Position numbers and translations under genes: made by a program. A stretch of 5,250 nt of DNA from contig JAUWKC010000142.1 of the NCBI GenBank assembly GCA_030607345.1, positions 1 through 5,250 of the forward strand. The letters run 5' to 3'. The notes beneath the pieces were generated by a model, which was not told the origin of the DNA, ran no database searches, and worked only from the letters and a program-made list of their open reading frames with translations. Positions 4,622-5,250 of the stretch are shown piece by piece. Position 1 is the stretch's first letter. Each line of letters begins with the position of its first letter. The stretch is from Planctomycetota bacterium. Its GTDB lineage: Bacteria; Planctomycetota; Phycisphaerae; Sedimentisphaerales; SG8-4.

Positions 4622-5250
4622 ATGACCAGACGGATTGCTATTTTAGGTTCGACGGGCTCGATAGGCAAGAGCGCGCTTCGCGTGGTCGAGGCGCTGGGGC
4701 CGGGGTACGAAGTCGCCGCCCTCAGTGCTCACAGCAGCGTTGAGCTGCTTGCCGAGCAAGCAAGACACTTCAAACCGGCGTGTATCGCTATTACTAATGC
4801 TGATAACGAGCCCCGGCTTCGGAAGCTTGTTGGCGGTCTGGATGTGGAAATACGCTCCGGGCCCGAAGCACTTGTGGAGATTGCCGAGCTTGAGGATGTT
4901 GATACGGTGCTCACGGCGGTCGTGGGGGCGGCGGGACTGCCGGCGGTGCTTGCGGCGGCTCGGAAAGGAAAGACCCTTGCGATTGCGAATAAAGAGCCGC
5001 TTGTAATTGCCGGGGAGCTTCTGACTAATACTGCCAGGAAGGGCGGCGCAATGATTTTGCCGGTTGACAGCGAGCATTCGGCTGTTTTTCAGGCGATGCA
5101 GGCCGGCTCGCCGGACGAGGTCAAAAAGGTAATTCTGACGTCTTCGGGCGGGCCTTTCAGAACGGCTGCGCCGGCAGAGATTGAAAACGCGACGCTGGAG
5201 CAGGCCCTTTCGCATCCTGTGTGGGATATGGGGCCTAAGATTACCATTGA
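4622..5250 (+). CDS. dxr: 1-Deoxy-D-xylulose 5-phosphate reductoisomerase, N-terminal part
   Basis: DXR (IspC) converts 1-deoxy-D-xylulose 5-phosphate to 2-C-methyl-D-erythritol 4-phosphate with NADPH and a divalent metal, the committed step of the MEP isoprenoid pathway in the cytosol. The 209 residues visible are about half of a roughly 390-residue enzyme, and the gene runs off the window. The NADPH-fold motif GSTGSIG (residues 9-15), VVGAAGLP (100-107), ANKEPLV (122-128), metal ligands Asp149 and Glu151 in VDSEHSA, SSGGPFR (174-180) and the substrate-binding HPVWDMGPKITI (198-209) are all present. The start at 4622 gives the canonical short leader (MTRRIAILGS) and puts GCGAGGA 11 bases upstream. 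An in-frame ATG at 4610 would add four residues but abuts the ribosome site. The Pro in NKEPLV replaces the more usual Ser or Thr. Confidence 0.96.
   Translation, partial: MTRRIAILGSTGSIGKSALRVVEALGPGYEVAALSAHSSVELLAEQARHFKPACIAITNADNEPRLRKLVGGLDVEIRSGPEALVEIAELEDVDTVLTAVVGAAGLPAVLAAARKGKTLAIANKEPLVIAGELLTNTARKGGAMILPVDSEHSAVFQAMQAGSPDEVKKVILTSSGGPFRTAAPAEIENATLEQALSHPVWDMGPKITI

Noticed and set aside
4643..5215. Minus-strand open frame of 190 codons
   Set aside because: It lies entirely opposite dxr, whose conserved motifs are unmistakable; the Arg-rich translation is an antisense shadow.

Overview
The window looks like a stretch of bacterial chromosome, most plausibly from a planctomycete-type lineage (Phycisphaerae/Sedimentisphaerales-like). 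That placement is an inference. It rests on a G-poor degenerate repeat at the left edge whose translation has the 'MQNKAN...KKQSQ' flavour I associate with interspersed repeats in such genomes, and on the general style of the conserved proteins. No rRNA or tRNA gene was seen to confirm it, and I saw no IS element, phage gene or CRISPR array.

Layout. Positions 1-359 hold no convincing gene, only the degenerate repeat. Three genes follow on the minus strand. In transcription order they are parB (2792-1842, chromosome-partition CTPase/DNA-binding protein), a small exported Arg/Tyr/Asp-rich protein of unknown function (1704-1018), and dtd (809-360, D-aminoacyl-tRNA deacylase). Each has its own Shine-Dalgarno sequence, and dtd also has a recognisable promoter.

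Upstream of parB is a 1.2-kb interval (2793-4003) with no confident gene. It contains two perfect 16-bp parS palindromes (2922-2937 and 3244-3259), 322 bp apart. The space between them is GC-rich and full of inverted repeats. parA, the usual upstream partner of parB, is absent. Two short or broken open frames lie here, but neither is convincing.

The right end is on the plus strand. A sigma70-like promoter (3911-3940) precedes a 181-residue multi-pass membrane protein of unknown function (4004-4549). After 72 bp comes the N-terminal half of dxr/ispC (from 4622, running off the window), the first committed enzyme of MEP isoprenoid synthesis.

Biologically, the centre is a partition locus: ParB and its own loading sites side by side, in divergent orientation to a membrane-protein/isoprenoid block. 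dtd is an ordinary translation quality-control gene. No clearly new system is visible. The items most worth a second look are the parA-less parB/parS arrangement, the structured inter-parS segment and the left-edge repeat.
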